Assembly: GCA_900759455.1 (NCBI GenBank)
Contig: CAAEVI010000170.1
Span: 1 to 14,795 of the forward strand
DNA length: 14,795 nucleotides
Direction: 5' to 3'
From: Erysipelotrichaceae bacterium
GTDB lineage: Bacteria > Bacillota_I > Bacilli_A > Erysipelotrichales > Erysipelotrichaceae
In this document: positions 1-7,133 of the stretch, piece after piece
Numbering within the stretch: the first letter of the stretch is position 1
Layout: the number at the start of each line of letters is the position of its first letter
Notes under the pieces: generated by a model
The model's input: the letters and a program-made list of their open reading frames with translations, nothing else
The model's database searches: none
What the model was told of the DNA's origin: nothing
Translations under genes and position numbers: made by a program

Positions 1-38
1 AAAAAAAATAATCCAATAACAGAACAAGCAAAACAAAA

Positions 39-95
39 GAGCTGTAACGCTCCAGTGATGTTCAAAAAATCACTTGTTCGTTACAGCTCCTTTTT
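39..95. terminator. Intrinsic terminator upstream of the fatty acid operon
   Basis: An 11-bp perfect outer stem (GAGCTGTAACG at 39-49 with CGTTACAGCTC at 79-89) encloses a second stem (AGTGAT at 54-59 with ATCACT at 69-74) around an A-rich loop. CTTTTT follows on the + strand. On the other strand the A-rich flank at 30-38 reads TTTTGTTTT, so it could stop transcription both ways. It insulates the operon from a gene lying before the window. Confidence 0.85.
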
Positions 96-183
96 ATGTA
101 TATAAAACTATTACCTTTGACGAATCCGGATAAAAGAGAACGCTTACGTGAATCATCACACAAAAACACATAATCTTTTATAA

Positions 184-209
184 TCAAAGTATTTACTTTG
201 AGCTTCAAA
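184..209. promoter_or_regulatory. FabT-like operator 1, overlapping an 18-bp palindrome
   Basis: Positions 197-209 read TTTGA-GCT-TCAAA, an inverted repeat with the same half-sites and 3-nt spacer as the TTTGATTATCAAA core known for FabT, the MarR-family repressor of fatty acid synthesis in streptococci and relatives. The left half (197-201) is also the right arm of a perfect palindrome, TCAAAGTA-TT-TACTTTGA, at 184-201. The element sits inside the proposed promoter spacer, so a bound repressor should block RNA polymerase. The regulator is not encoded here and its identity is inferred. Confidence 0.6.
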
Positions 210-220
210 AGGTGTATAGT
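192..220 (+). promoter_or_regulatory. Probable sigma-A promoter of the acpP-fab operon
   Basis: A -35-like TTTACT (192-197) and a -10-like TATAGT (215-220) are separated by 17 nt, which predicts a start near 227 and a short leader before acpP. A perfect TATAAT at 179-184 is an alternative or additional -10, but its -35 region (about 156-161) is poor. Both candidates overlap or lie beside the TTTGA/TCAAA operator sequences, which suits repression. The choice between them is by eye only. Confidence 0.55.
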
Positions 221-233
221 CTTACCTGTAATC

Positions 234-246
234 TTTGATACTCAAA
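234..246. promoter_or_regulatory. FabT-like operator 2, between promoter and acpP ribosome site
   Basis: This site reads TTTGA-TAC-TCAAA, a perfect 5-bp inverted repeat with a 3-nt spacer, extended to 6 bp by flanking C and G (233-247). It follows the predicted transcription start and ends just before the AAGGAGG ribosome site (252-258). Its centre is 37 bp from that of operator 1. Two matching sites in one short promoter region argue against chance. Confidence 0.6.
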
Positions 247-266
247 GTTTTAAGGAGGACGAAAAT

Positions 267-494
267 ATGATTGAACAGATTAAAAAAGTGCTTGTTGATG
301 CACTGAATATCGACGAAGAAACAATTACGCCGGAAGCAAACCTGAAAGATGATCTCGGCATTGATTCACTGGCAGCAGTAGAGCTGGCTTTGGAACTGGA
401 AACAGAGTTTGACATCCGCATTGAAGATGAAGAACTGGCTAAACTGGAAACAGTACAGGATATCATCAATATTATCGAAGAAAAACAGAAATAA
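267..494 (+). CDS. acpP: Acyl carrier protein AcpP
   Basis: AcpP is the soluble, acidic carrier that holds growing acyl chains as thioesters on a phosphopantetheine arm and shuttles them among the fatty acid synthesis enzymes. The product has 75 residues, normal for the family, and is rich in Glu and Asp. The prosthetic-group site is the DSL motif in GIDSLAAVEL, with Ser34 as the attachment serine. The start at 267 is chosen because AAGGAGG lies 8 nt upstream and the protein then begins MIEQIKKVL like other ACPs. The same frame is open back to 198, but that extension would run through the operator region. It is the first cistron, directly behind the operators, and a hairpin after it may let it be made in excess of the enzymes. 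Confidence 0.97.
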   Translation: MIEQIKKVLVDALNIDEETITPEANLKDDLGIDSLAAVELALELETEFDIRIEDEELAKLETVQDIINIIEEKQK

Positions 495-503
495 AAACAA
501 GTG

Positions 504-530
504 TGAGCTAAGAAATCCTTAGCTCATTTT
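504..530 (+). terminator. Hairpin between acpP and accB, a likely partial terminator
   Basis: TGAGCTAAG (504-512) and CTTAGCTCA (518-526) form a perfect 9-bp stem with a 5-nt loop, followed by TTTT and then A-rich sequence. The U-tract is short, so this is better read as a leaky terminator or an mRNA end-stabilising structure than a full stop. It lies in the only sizeable gap in the operon. The likely result is more acpP mRNA than downstream mRNA, which fits the high cellular demand for ACP. Confidence 0.6.
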
Positions 531-549
531 AAAAAGGGAGTGAAGAAAT

Positions 550-981
550 ATGGATACCGGCAAGATCAAGGAAATCATTACGATTTTCGAACAGTCTGCG
601 CTGACCAGCATGGAGCTGGAAGCTGATGATCTGAAGATTACGCTGCAGAAAGATGCACCGGTGCTCTGCAGAGAAAATACAGCGTCATCCGTGCAAGAAT
701 CAATCAAAGAGGAAGCAGTATCTGCCGCTCCAAATACTGTTTCGGGAGAAGCAGTCCGTTCCCCTTTGGTCGGAACGTTTTATGCGGCGGCAAGCGAAAC
801 TTCGAAACCGTTCGTTGAGGTTGGCACAACGGTAAAAGAAGGCGATATTCTCTGCATTATCGAAGCGATGAAGGTCATGAATGAAATTCATGCGCCAAAG
901 AGCGGAACAATCAAAGAAATCCTTGTCCATGACGGCGACATGGTGCAGTTCGATGAAGAACTGATGGTGATCGGTGATTAA
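550..981 (+). CDS. accB: Biotin carboxyl carrier protein of acetyl-CoA carboxylase (AccB)
   Basis: AccB carries the biotin of acetyl-CoA carboxylase between the carboxylase (AccC) and the carboxyltransferase (AccA/AccD). The 143-residue protein begins with an N-terminal helical part (MDTGKIKEIITIFEQS), then a linker at about 40-68 rich in Ser, Ala and Glu. The C-terminal biotinyl domain starts at VRSPLVGTFY (69-78). The biotinylation site is EAMKVMNEI at 105-113, with Lys108 as the modified residue. The thumb-containing segment YAAASETSKPFVEVG is typical of bacterial BCCPs. GGGAG at 536-540 is the ribosome site. The biotin ligase needed to modify it is not in the window. The stop codon is directly followed by the accC start. 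Confidence 0.96.
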   Translation: MDTGKIKEIITIFEQSALTSMELEADDLKITLQKDAPVLCRENTASSVQESIKEEAVSAAPNTVSGEAVRSPLVGTFYAAASETSKPFVEVGTTVKEGDILCIIEAMKVMNEIHAPKSGTIKEILVHDGDMVQFDEELMVIGD

Positions 982-2349
982 ATGATCAAGAAGATACTGA
1001 TTGCCAACCGAGGAGAAATAGCAGTAAGAATCATTCGGACATGCAAAGAGATGGGGATCCGTACTGTGGCAGTTTATTCCACTGCCGATAAAGAGGCCCT
1101 GCATGTACAGCTGGCGCATGAAGCGGTCTGCATCGGCAAACCGCGTCCTGCCGACAGCTATCTGAACATGAATGCGATCCTGCAGGCTGCCTGCAGCACA
1201 GGCTGTGATGCGATCCATCCCGGGTTTGGTTTCCTGAGTGAAAATCCGCAGTTTGCGGCATTGGTAGAACAATGCGGACTGATTTTTATCGGTCCGCGTC
1301 CGGATGTGATCGAAAAGCTGGGAAATAAGTCAATGGCGAGAGCCATGATGCTGGAAGCAGGCGTACCGGTGGTTCCCGGCAGCAAACAGATCATTCACAG
1401 TGTCGAAGAAGGTCTGGAGCTGGCCAAGGAAATCACTTATCCGCTGATCATCAAAGCAGCTAACGGCGGCGGCGGACGCGGCATGCGCATCGTACGCAGC
1501 GAAGATGAATTCGAACATAACTTCTACAGTGCCAAAAGTGAAGCAAAAGCATGTTTTGGTGACGATGATGTATATATGGAAAAATATATCGAGAATCCAA
1601 AGCATGTGGAGGTTCAGGTGCTCTGCGATGAATATGGGAACTGTCTGCATCTCTTCGAGCGTGACTGCAGCTTTCAGCGGCGCAATCAGAAAATGATCGA
1701 AGAAGCTCCCTGCCATGCACTGGATGATACGATTCGACAGAATATGTTTGAAGATGCTTTAAAAGCCTGCCGCTATGTCGGCTACACTTCTGCAGGAACG
1801 ATCGAATTTCTGCTTTCCAGTGACGGAAAATATTATTTCATGGAAATGAATACAAGGATCCAGGTCGAACATCCGATCACGGAACAAATCTGCGGTATTG
1901 ATATTATCAAGCAGCAGATCAAGATCGCGGATCATCAGCGTCTGAACTTAAAACAAGAAGATATAAAGGCAAACGGCTATGCGCTGGAGTGCCGCATCAA
2001 TGCGGAGGATATCCGTCGGGATTTTGCACCGTCTCCCGGCGTGATCAAATTCATGAATCTTCCCTGCGGAAGAGGAGTGCGCGTGGAAACAGCCGTTTAC
2101 AACGGATACAGCATTCCGCCGTTCTATGATTCAATGATCGCCAAGATCATAACTTTTGCGCCGACACGCCTGGAATGCATTAAAAAAATGAGGATCGCTT
2201 TGGAAGAGCTGATCATTGACGGTGTGGAGACCAATGTGGAATTTCATTATCTTGTAATGCATCAGCGTGAATTTATCGAAGGAACTTATGATACAGGATA
2301 TGCACAGCGGTTTATCGAGGAGCTGAAACAAAATGGAGAATTTATTTAA
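982..2349 (+). CDS. accC: Biotin carboxylase, acetyl-CoA carboxylase subunit AccC
   Basis: AccC uses ATP and bicarbonate to carboxylate the biotin on AccB, the first half of malonyl-CoA synthesis. The 455-residue length matches the family (about 450). The N-terminal domain starts KKILIANRGEIAVRIIRTCK. The ATP-grasp domain has the glycine-rich loop NGGGGRGMRIV (161-171), and the active-site strand EMNTRIQVEHP (288-298) includes Arg292 and Glu296, the same positions as in E. coli AccC. RRNQK (233-237) replaces the RRHQK of E. coli, a position that also varies elsewhere. The ATG follows the accB stop with no gap, so translation is probably coupled. The 3' end overlaps accD by 17 nt. Confidence 0.97.
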   Translation: MIKKILIANRGEIAVRIIRTCKEMGIRTVAVYSTADKEALHVQLAHEAVCIGKPRPADSYLNMNAILQAACSTGCDAIHPGFGFLSENPQFAALVEQCGLIFIGPRPDVIEKLGNKSMARAMMLEAGVPVVPGSKQIIHSVEEGLELAKEITYPLIIKAANGGGGRGMRIVRSEDEFEHNFYSAKSEAKACFGDDDVYMEKYIENPKHVEVQVLCDEYGNCLHLFERDCSFQRRNQKMIEEAPCHALDDTIRQNMFEDALKACRYVGYTSAGTIEFLLSSDGKYYFMEMNTRIQVEHPITEQICGIDIIKQQIKIADHQRLNLKQEDIKANGYALECRINAEDIRRDFAPSPGVIKFMNLPCGRGVRVETAVYNGYSIPPFYDSMIAKIITFAPTRLECIKKMRIALEELIIDGVETNVEFHYLVMHQREFIEGTYDTGYAQRFIEELKQNGEFI

Positions 2350-3208
2350 GAAAAGACAGGATCGTCTGCATGTTTTCGAAAGCTTCCGCAACCCGAATGC
2401 GAAAATAGCACAGCCCAAGGAAATTCCTGATTATGTATTTAAAACATGCGATCACTGCGGTGAAAATATTCCTTACCTCGAACTGCAGCGGACCCATTAT
2501 GTATGTCCGCGCTGCGGCTGTCATCTGAAAATCAGTGCCCGTGAGCGGATTCGTCAGTTGATCGATGAAGGAACTTTCGTGGAACGTGATGTGCTGGTGG
2601 AAAGCCGTAATGAGGATCATTTCGAAGGTTATGATGAAAAGCTGAACAAAGCAAAACAGATTACGGGCATGCATGAGGCCGTTATCTGCGGTTACGGACA
2701 GATCAAGGGATATCCGCTGGCTGTTGCCGTCATGGATTCGCGCTTCATGATGGGCAGCATGGGACATGTGGTCGGCGATAAGATCACCCGTCTGATTGAA
2801 TTTGCGACCAAACACAGGCTGCCTTTGCTGATCAGCTGTACCAGCGGCGGAGCACGTATGCAGGAAGGAATCATGTCTTTGATGCAGATGGCGAAAACAT
2901 CGGCGGCATTGAAACGGTTCAGTGATCAGGGAGGTTTTTATATCAGTCTGCTGACACATCCGACGACCGGCGGTGTTTCTGCGAGCTTTGCCATGCTGGG
3001 AGATATTATTCTGGCGGAGCCGGATGCGCTGGTCGGCTTTGCGGGACGGCGTGTCATCGAGAAAACAGTCAACGAAGTGCTTCCGGCGGAATTTCAGCAT
3101 GCGGAATTTGTGATGGAAAAAGGATTTATCGACCGCATCGTGGAGCGCAAGGATCTGCGTCGTACGATCAGCGATCTGATCATGCTGCATGGAGGAAAAC
3201 AAGTATGA
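2333..3208 (+). CDS. accD: Acetyl-CoA carboxylase carboxyltransferase subunit beta (AccD)
   Basis: AccD pairs with AccA in an alpha2-beta2 carboxyltransferase that moves the carboxyl group from biotin to acetyl-CoA, giving malonyl-CoA. The 291-residue protein carries the N-terminal zinc ribbon typical of bacterial AccD: Cys39-x2-Cys42-x15-Cys58-x2-Cys61. The crotonase-like carboxyltransferase domain follows, with SGGARMQEG (172-180), GGVSASF (214-220) and GFAGRRVIE (236-244). The start inside the end of accC is supported by GAGGAG at 2317-2322, 10 nt upstream. It overlaps accA by the 4-nt ATGA. The alpha and beta subunits being made side by side suits their equal stoichiometry. Confidence 0.97.
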   Translation: MENLFKKRQDRLHVFESFRNPNAKIAQPKEIPDYVFKTCDHCGENIPYLELQRTHYVCPRCGCHLKISARERIRQLIDEGTFVERDVLVESRNEDHFEGYDEKLNKAKQITGMHEAVICGYGQIKGYPLAVAVMDSRFMMGSMGHVVGDKITRLIEFATKHRLPLLISCTSGGARMQEGIMSLMQMAKTSAALKRFSDQGGFYISLLTHPTTGGVSASFAMLGDIILAEPDALVGFAGRRVIEKTVNEVLPAEFQHAEFVMEKGFIDRIVERKDLRRTISDLIMLHGGKQV

Positions 3209-4122
3209 GTTTATTGGAAAAAGAAGGACAGCTTGCCCAACTGCAGCAGCAGCTGGAGACATGTGAAGACAGTGCCAGACGTCTGCAGCTGGAACAGGAG
3301 ATCAATGCCCTCAGTCATGAAATGTATCATGATCTGAATGCATGGGATCGTGTTTATCTGGCCCGTCATCCGCAGCGCCCTAAAGCCCAGGACTATTTAA
3401 AACGTCTGTTTCATACATTCTATGAGCTGCACGGAGACCGCTGTTATGGCGATGATCGTTCGATCATCGGCGGTGTGGCCATGTTTGAAAATACGCCGGT
3501 AACCGTAATCGCGCAGGCAAAAGGAAAAGATCTGCAGGAAAATTTAAAACGCAATTTCGGCATGCCGAATCCGGAAGGATACCGCAAGGCACTGCGTCTG
3601 GCAAAGGAAGCTGAAAAATTTCATCGTCCGATCATCACATTTGTCGATACCTCCGGTGCTTATCCGGGCAAAGGTGCCGAGGAACGGGGGCAGGCAGAGG
3701 CGATTGCCCAGTGTCTGTTTACTTTCTCTAATCTGAAAACACCTGTGATCTGTATCGTGCTGTCGGAAGGCGGCAGCGGCGGAGCCCTTGCACTGAGTGT
3801 CGGAGACCGTTTGGTGATGCTTGAAAATGCCATCTATTCCATTCTTTCTCCGGAAGGATTTGCCAGCATTTTATGGAAAGACGGAAGCAGAGCGAAAGAA
3901 GCTGCGGAAGTCATGAAGCTGACCGCACAGGATCTCAAGGATAAAAAGATCCTGGATGAAGTCATCCGCGAGCCTTTAGGCGGTGCGCAAAATGACCTGG
4001 ATGCAGTGTGCGATCGTCTGCGTCAGTACATTCGCCATTCGCTGAATGAACTGGAAAAGACCAAAATGACGACACTGCTGAAAAACCGTTATGAAAAATA
4101 CAGAAATGTCGGAGTGATCTGA
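3205..4122 (+). CDS. accA: Acetyl-CoA carboxylase carboxyltransferase subunit alpha (AccA)
   Basis: AccA is the partner of AccD in the carboxyltransferase half-reaction. The 305-residue protein is slightly shorter than E. coli AccA (319). It opens with a helical, Gln/Leu/Glu-rich segment (about 1-40). The catalytic domain follows, with RNFGMPNPEGYRKAL (117-131), DTSGAYPGKGAEERGQ (148-163) and EGGSGGALAL (188-197); these build the oxyanion and biotin sites. SILSPEGFASILWKD (212-226) is also characteristic. The start shares ATGA with the accD stop and has GGAGGA (3191-3196) upstream. With accB, accC and accD it completes the four-subunit enzyme within one transcript. Confidence 0.97.
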   Translation: MSLLEKEGQLAQLQQQLETCEDSARRLQLEQEINALSHEMYHDLNAWDRVYLARHPQRPKAQDYLKRLFHTFYELHGDRCYGDDRSIIGGVAMFENTPVTVIAQAKGKDLQENLKRNFGMPNPEGYRKALRLAKEAEKFHRPIITFVDTSGAYPGKGAEERGQAEAIAQCLFTFSNLKTPVICIVLSEGGSGGALALSVGDRLVMLENAIYSILSPEGFASILWKDGSRAKEAAEVMKLTAQDLKDKKILDEVIREPLGGAQNDLDAVCDRLRQYIRHSLNELEKTKMTTLLKNRYEKYRNVGVI

Positions 4123-4124
4123 TC

Positions 4125-5096
4125 ATGGATACAATACAGTTATTAGGATGCGGATACGCACATCCCGCTACACATGTGAGCAATCATGAACTGGAAAAGA
4201 CAATCGATACCAGTGATGAATGGATCGTGCAGCGTACCGGCATTCATGCAAGATATGTTGCAGTAAATGAAACGACAAGCATGCTGGCGGCAGAAGCCGG
4301 GGAAAAAGCGCTTCTGGATGCCGGTGTGGACAAAGCAGATATTCGGCTGCTGATCGTTGCCACGCTGACGGCTGATCAGCCAATGCCTTCCACAGCGTGT
4401 CTGGTGCAGGAAAGAATGGGAATGATGGATCAGCCGATCATGGCATTTGATCTCAATGCGGCATGCAGCGGTTTTCTGTATGCACTGCAGTGTGCATGCG
4501 CCATGCTGAAAGAAGAGGAATATGCATTGGTGATCGGAGCTGAGAATCTTTCGAAGATCATTGACTGGAAGGACCGCGGCACCTGTATCCTGTTTGGGGA
4601 TGGGGCCGGTGCTGCAGTGATCCGCAAAAGTGCAAACGGAAATCCGATCTGGCATTTTGCGCAGAGCAAAGGAGATCCGAAACGAGTCCTGGATATTCCG
4701 GGAAAAACATTGAGCAGTGTTCCCTGTGCCAATGTACAGGAGAACTACCGTTATCTGAGCATGGACGGCAAAGAAGTATTTCGCTTCGCTGTGGGAGCCA
4801 TGGAGGAAGCAATTCGCCATGTGGTGGATGAAAGCCCGTGGAAACTGGAAGATATTGATTTGTTTATCCCGCATCAGGCCAACATCCGGATCCTAGCCAA
4901 TGTGGCCCGGCATATGAAGCTTTCCATGGATCGTTTTTACGTCAATCTGGATCGTTTCGGCAATACATCGGCAGCCAGCGTTCCGATCGCCCTAGCAATG
5001 GCGAAGGAGGAAGGACGCTTGCACAAAGGAATGAAAATCGTTTTGGTAGGGTTTGGCGGCGGATTGACTTATGCTGCTTCCCTGATGGAACTGTAA
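4125..5096 (+). CDS. fabH: 3-oxoacyl-ACP synthase III, chain initiation (FabH)
   Basis: FabH condenses an acyl-CoA primer with malonyl-ACP and so starts each fatty acid chain. The 323-residue protein has the complete thiolase-fold catalytic triad: Cys114 in NAACSGFLYAL, His250 in PHQANIRI and Asn280 in FGNTSAAS. DTSDEWIVQRTGI (28-40) is the usual N-terminal signature, and VGFGGGLTYAA lies near the end. It starts 2 nt after accA; GGAG at 4111-4114, within GGAGTGAT, is the likely ribosome site. Whether it prefers acetyl-CoA or branched primers cannot be told from the sequence. Confidence 0.97.
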   Translation: MDTIQLLGCGYAHPATHVSNHELEKTIDTSDEWIVQRTGIHARYVAVNETTSMLAAEAGEKALLDAGVDKADIRLLIVATLTADQPMPSTACLVQERMGMMDQPIMAFDLNAACSGFLYALQCACAMLKEEEYALVIGAENLSKIIDWKDRGTCILFGDGAGAAVIRKSANGNPIWHFAQSKGDPKRVLDIPGKTLSSVPCANVQENYRYLSMDGKEVFRFAVGAMEEAIRHVVDESPWKLEDIDLFIPHQANIRILANVARHMKLSMDRFYVNLDRFGNTSAASVPIALAMAKEEGRLHKGMKIVLVGFGGGLTYAASLMEL

Positions 5097-5108
5097 GGAG
5101 ATATAGGT

Positions 5109-6056
5109 ATGTTGTTAAATGAGATGTTTCATGTAAAATACCCTGTCATTCAGGGTGCAATGGCCAATATTGCCACAGCGGAATTTGCTGCAGCTGTTTC
5201 CAATGCGGGCGGTATCGGCGTTATCGGCACAGGAGCGATGAATGTCGATCAGGCAAGAGAGGCAATCAGACGCTGCCGTTCACTGACGGATAAACCGTTT
5301 GGCGTCAACGTCATGATGATGAATCCATATACAAAAGAACTGATGGAAATGATCGCTGAAGAACATGTCGCACTGATCACGACCGGAGCGGGAAATCCGG
5401 GTGTTTATATGAGCATGCTCAAGGAAAGCGGTGCGAAAGTATTCCCTGTCGTTCCCAGTGTTGCGATGGCGATCCGTATGGAACGCAGCGGTGCAGACGG
5501 ATTGATCGTCGAAGGCGGAGAAGCCGGCGGTCATGTCGGCGAGCAGACGACGATGGCATTGCTGCCGCAAGTAGCTGATGCAGTGAATATTCCAATCGTA
5601 GCAGCCGGCGGTATCGCGGACAGCCGCGGTGTGTGCGCAGCCTTCTGTCTGGGTGCGATCGGTGTGCAGGTCGGAACATGTCTGCTTGTATCAGAAGAGT
5701 GTCCGATCCATGAAAACTACAAGCAGGCTGTCATCAAAGCGAAGGATACAGATACGGTCGTGACCGGAAGAAGCCTGAATTCACCGGTTCGTATTTTGAA
5801 GAATCCGATGAGTCGTCAGTATATCAAGCTGGAAGCACAGGCGGCAAATCGTGAGGAGCTGGAAAAACTGACATTGGGCGGTCTGCGTCGTGCTGTTTTT
5901 GACGGTGATATGAAGACCGGTTCTGTCATGATGGGACAGATTGCCGGTTTATGTCATGAAGTTCGTCCGTTGGCGGATATCCTGGAAGCACTGATGAGTG
6001 ACACACACAAAGTCAGCGCACAGCTCAGCAAGATGGTGGAGGAAGCCGCATGTTAA
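5109..6056 (+). CDS. fabK: Enoyl-ACP reductase II, FMN-dependent (FabK)
   Basis: FabK performs the last step of each elongation cycle, reducing trans-2-enoyl-ACP with NAD(P)H through FMN. It is the flavoprotein alternative to FabI. The 315-residue TIM-barrel protein begins MLLNEMFHVKYPVIQGAMAN and has the phosphate/flavin-binding stretch VEGGEAGGHVG (134-144), with His142 at the position of the catalytic histidine of the family. IVAAGGIADSRGV (163-175) and GVQVGTCLLVSEE (185-197) also match FabK. Length is close to pneumococcal FabK (about 324). AAGGAGAT at 5095-5102 precedes the ATG. It overlaps the next gene, a distant paralogue, by 7 nt. No fabI or fabL is present, so this is probably the main enoyl reductase here. 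Confidence 0.94.
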   Translation: MLLNEMFHVKYPVIQGAMANIATAEFAAAVSNAGGIGVIGTGAMNVDQAREAIRRCRSLTDKPFGVNVMMMNPYTKELMEMIAEEHVALITTGAGNPGVYMSMLKESGAKVFPVVPSVAMAIRMERSGADGLIVEGGEAGGHVGEQTTMALLPQVADAVNIPIVAAGGIADSRGVCAAFCLGAIGVQVGTCLLVSEECPIHENYKQAVIKAKDTDTVVTGRSLNSPVRILKNPMSRQYIKLEAQAANREELEKLTLGGLRRAVFDGDMKTGSVMMGQIAGLCHEVRPLADILEALMSDTHKVSAQLSKMVEEAAC

Positions 6057-7132
6057 AAGAGATCCGCTTCGGCAGCAGGATCTTGAAACAGCCTATCATT
6101 CAGGGGGGGATGGGTGTCGGTGTATCTTTGTCTTCCTTGGCGGGACATGTGATGAAGGAAGGCGGCATGGGTGTCATCAGTGCCGCTCATCCCGGTTATG
6201 CCAGAGAAGATTTTCGCAAAGACAGCATTCATGCCAACTGTGAGGCAATCAAAGCAGAGTGTGAAAAAGCACGAGTGATCAGTGAAGGAAACGGCCTGCT
6301 GGGCGTGAATGTCATGGTGGCATCCACGGATTATGACCGTTATGTCCGTGCCGCTGTAGAAGCAGGCGCCGATGCGATCATCAGCGGTGCCGGTCTGCCG
6401 CTGCATCTTCCGTCTTTGACAAAAGACAGCGATATTTTGCTGGCACCGATCGTATCCAGTGCAAAAGCGGCAAATCTGATCTTGCGCAGCTGGGACCGTC
6501 ACTATCAGATATGTCCGGATTTCATTGTCATTGAAGGCAGCGAAGCAGGCGGTCATTTAGGCTTTCGCAAGGAAGATCTGATGGAAGGAACCTGTCAAAG
6601 CCTGGAACAGATCGTTACGGAAGTGCTGCCGCTGCTTACTGCTTATGAAGCAAAATACAACAAAAAAATACCGGTCTTTGCGGCCGGCGGCATCTATGAC
6701 GGTGCCGATATTGCCCGCATGATCCGATCAGGAGCCAGCGGCGTACAGATGGCGACACGATTTATCGCAACTTATGAGTGCGATGCCGCCGATACATTCA
6801 AACAGGCAGTCATCAACTGCCGCAAAGAAGATATCCGTCTGATCAAAAGTCCGGCCGGGCTGCCGGGCAGAGCGTTGGAAAATGCTTTTATCCGGCGTGT
6901 GGAAGGACAGACGATTTCAATGCAGAACTGTCTGCACTGCATGAAGCCATGCGATCCAAGTCATACACCTTACTGTATCAGTGAAGCGTTGATACGATCT
7001 GCCAGCGTCAATGCCGATGAAGGCGTTGTCTTTGTCGGCAGCAATGCGTGGAGAGTTGATCATATGGTACATGTCAAAGAGCTGATGCAGGAATTGATAG
7101 AGGGGGCAAATGCCGCCCTGAAGGAGAACTGA
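6050..7132 (+). CDS. UfaA/FabX-like flavoprotein of the nitronate monooxygenase/FabK superfamily
   Basis: A 360-residue TIM-barrel flavoprotein that automated annotation would call nitronate monooxygenase. FMN-type signatures are QPIIQGGMGVGVS (14-26), IEGSEAGGHLG (161-171, with His169 in the FabK/NMO catalytic position), PVFAAGGIYDGADIA (208-222) and SGASGVQMATRFI (227-239). Unlike the FabK beside it, it has a C-terminal cluster Cys294-x2-Cys297-x3-Cys301-x7-Cys309, a pattern that could bind an iron-sulfur cluster. Similar length and a cysteine-bound 4Fe-4S cluster are known for Helicobacter FabX, a flavoenzyme that makes cis-unsaturated acyl-ACP; Neisseria UfaA is a related NMO-family protein with the same role. 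GGAGGAA at 6038-6044 supports the start, overlapping fabK by 7 nt. Its place between fabK and fabD, with no FabA, FabM or FabN, supports a role in unsaturated fatty acid synthesis. The family call is firm; that role is inferred. Confidence 0.8.
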   Translation: MLKEIRFGSRILKQPIIQGGMGVGVSLSSLAGHVMKEGGMGVISAAHPGYAREDFRKDSIHANCEAIKAECEKARVISEGNGLLGVNVMVASTDYDRYVRAAVEAGADAIISGAGLPLHLPSLTKDSDILLAPIVSSAKAANLILRSWDRHYQICPDFIVIEGSEAGGHLGFRKEDLMEGTCQSLEQIVTEVLPLLTAYEAKYNKKIPVFAAGGIYDGADIARMIRSGASGVQMATRFIATYECDAADTFKQAVINCRKEDIRLIKSPAGLPGRALENAFIRRVEGQTISMQNCLHCMKPCDPSHTPYCISEALIRSASVNADEGVVFVGSNAWRVDHMVHVKELMQELIEGANAALKEN

Positions 7133-7133
7133 A

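Noticed and set aside
198..266. Upstream extension of the acpP reading frame to an ATA/ATG-region start near 198
   Set aside because: The extra 23 residues run through the operators and ribosome site; the ATG at 267 has AAGGAGG at the right distance and gives a standard ACP N-terminus.
2342..3262. A 306-codon open frame on the minus strand
   Set aside because: It covers accD in antisense; accD has its zinc ribbon and catalytic motifs, and the antisense product looks random.
4117..4127. Recurrent TGATCAT at gene ends (accA, aminopeptidase and CpXC stops)
   Set aside because: These are TGA stops in a sequence rich in GATC; their flanks differ and no shared structure was found.
6050..7132. Taking this gene as a true nitronate monooxygenase
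   Set aside because: The family name covers many flavoproteins. The setting inside a fatty acid operon and the four-cysteine cluster favour a role in acyl-ACP chemistry.
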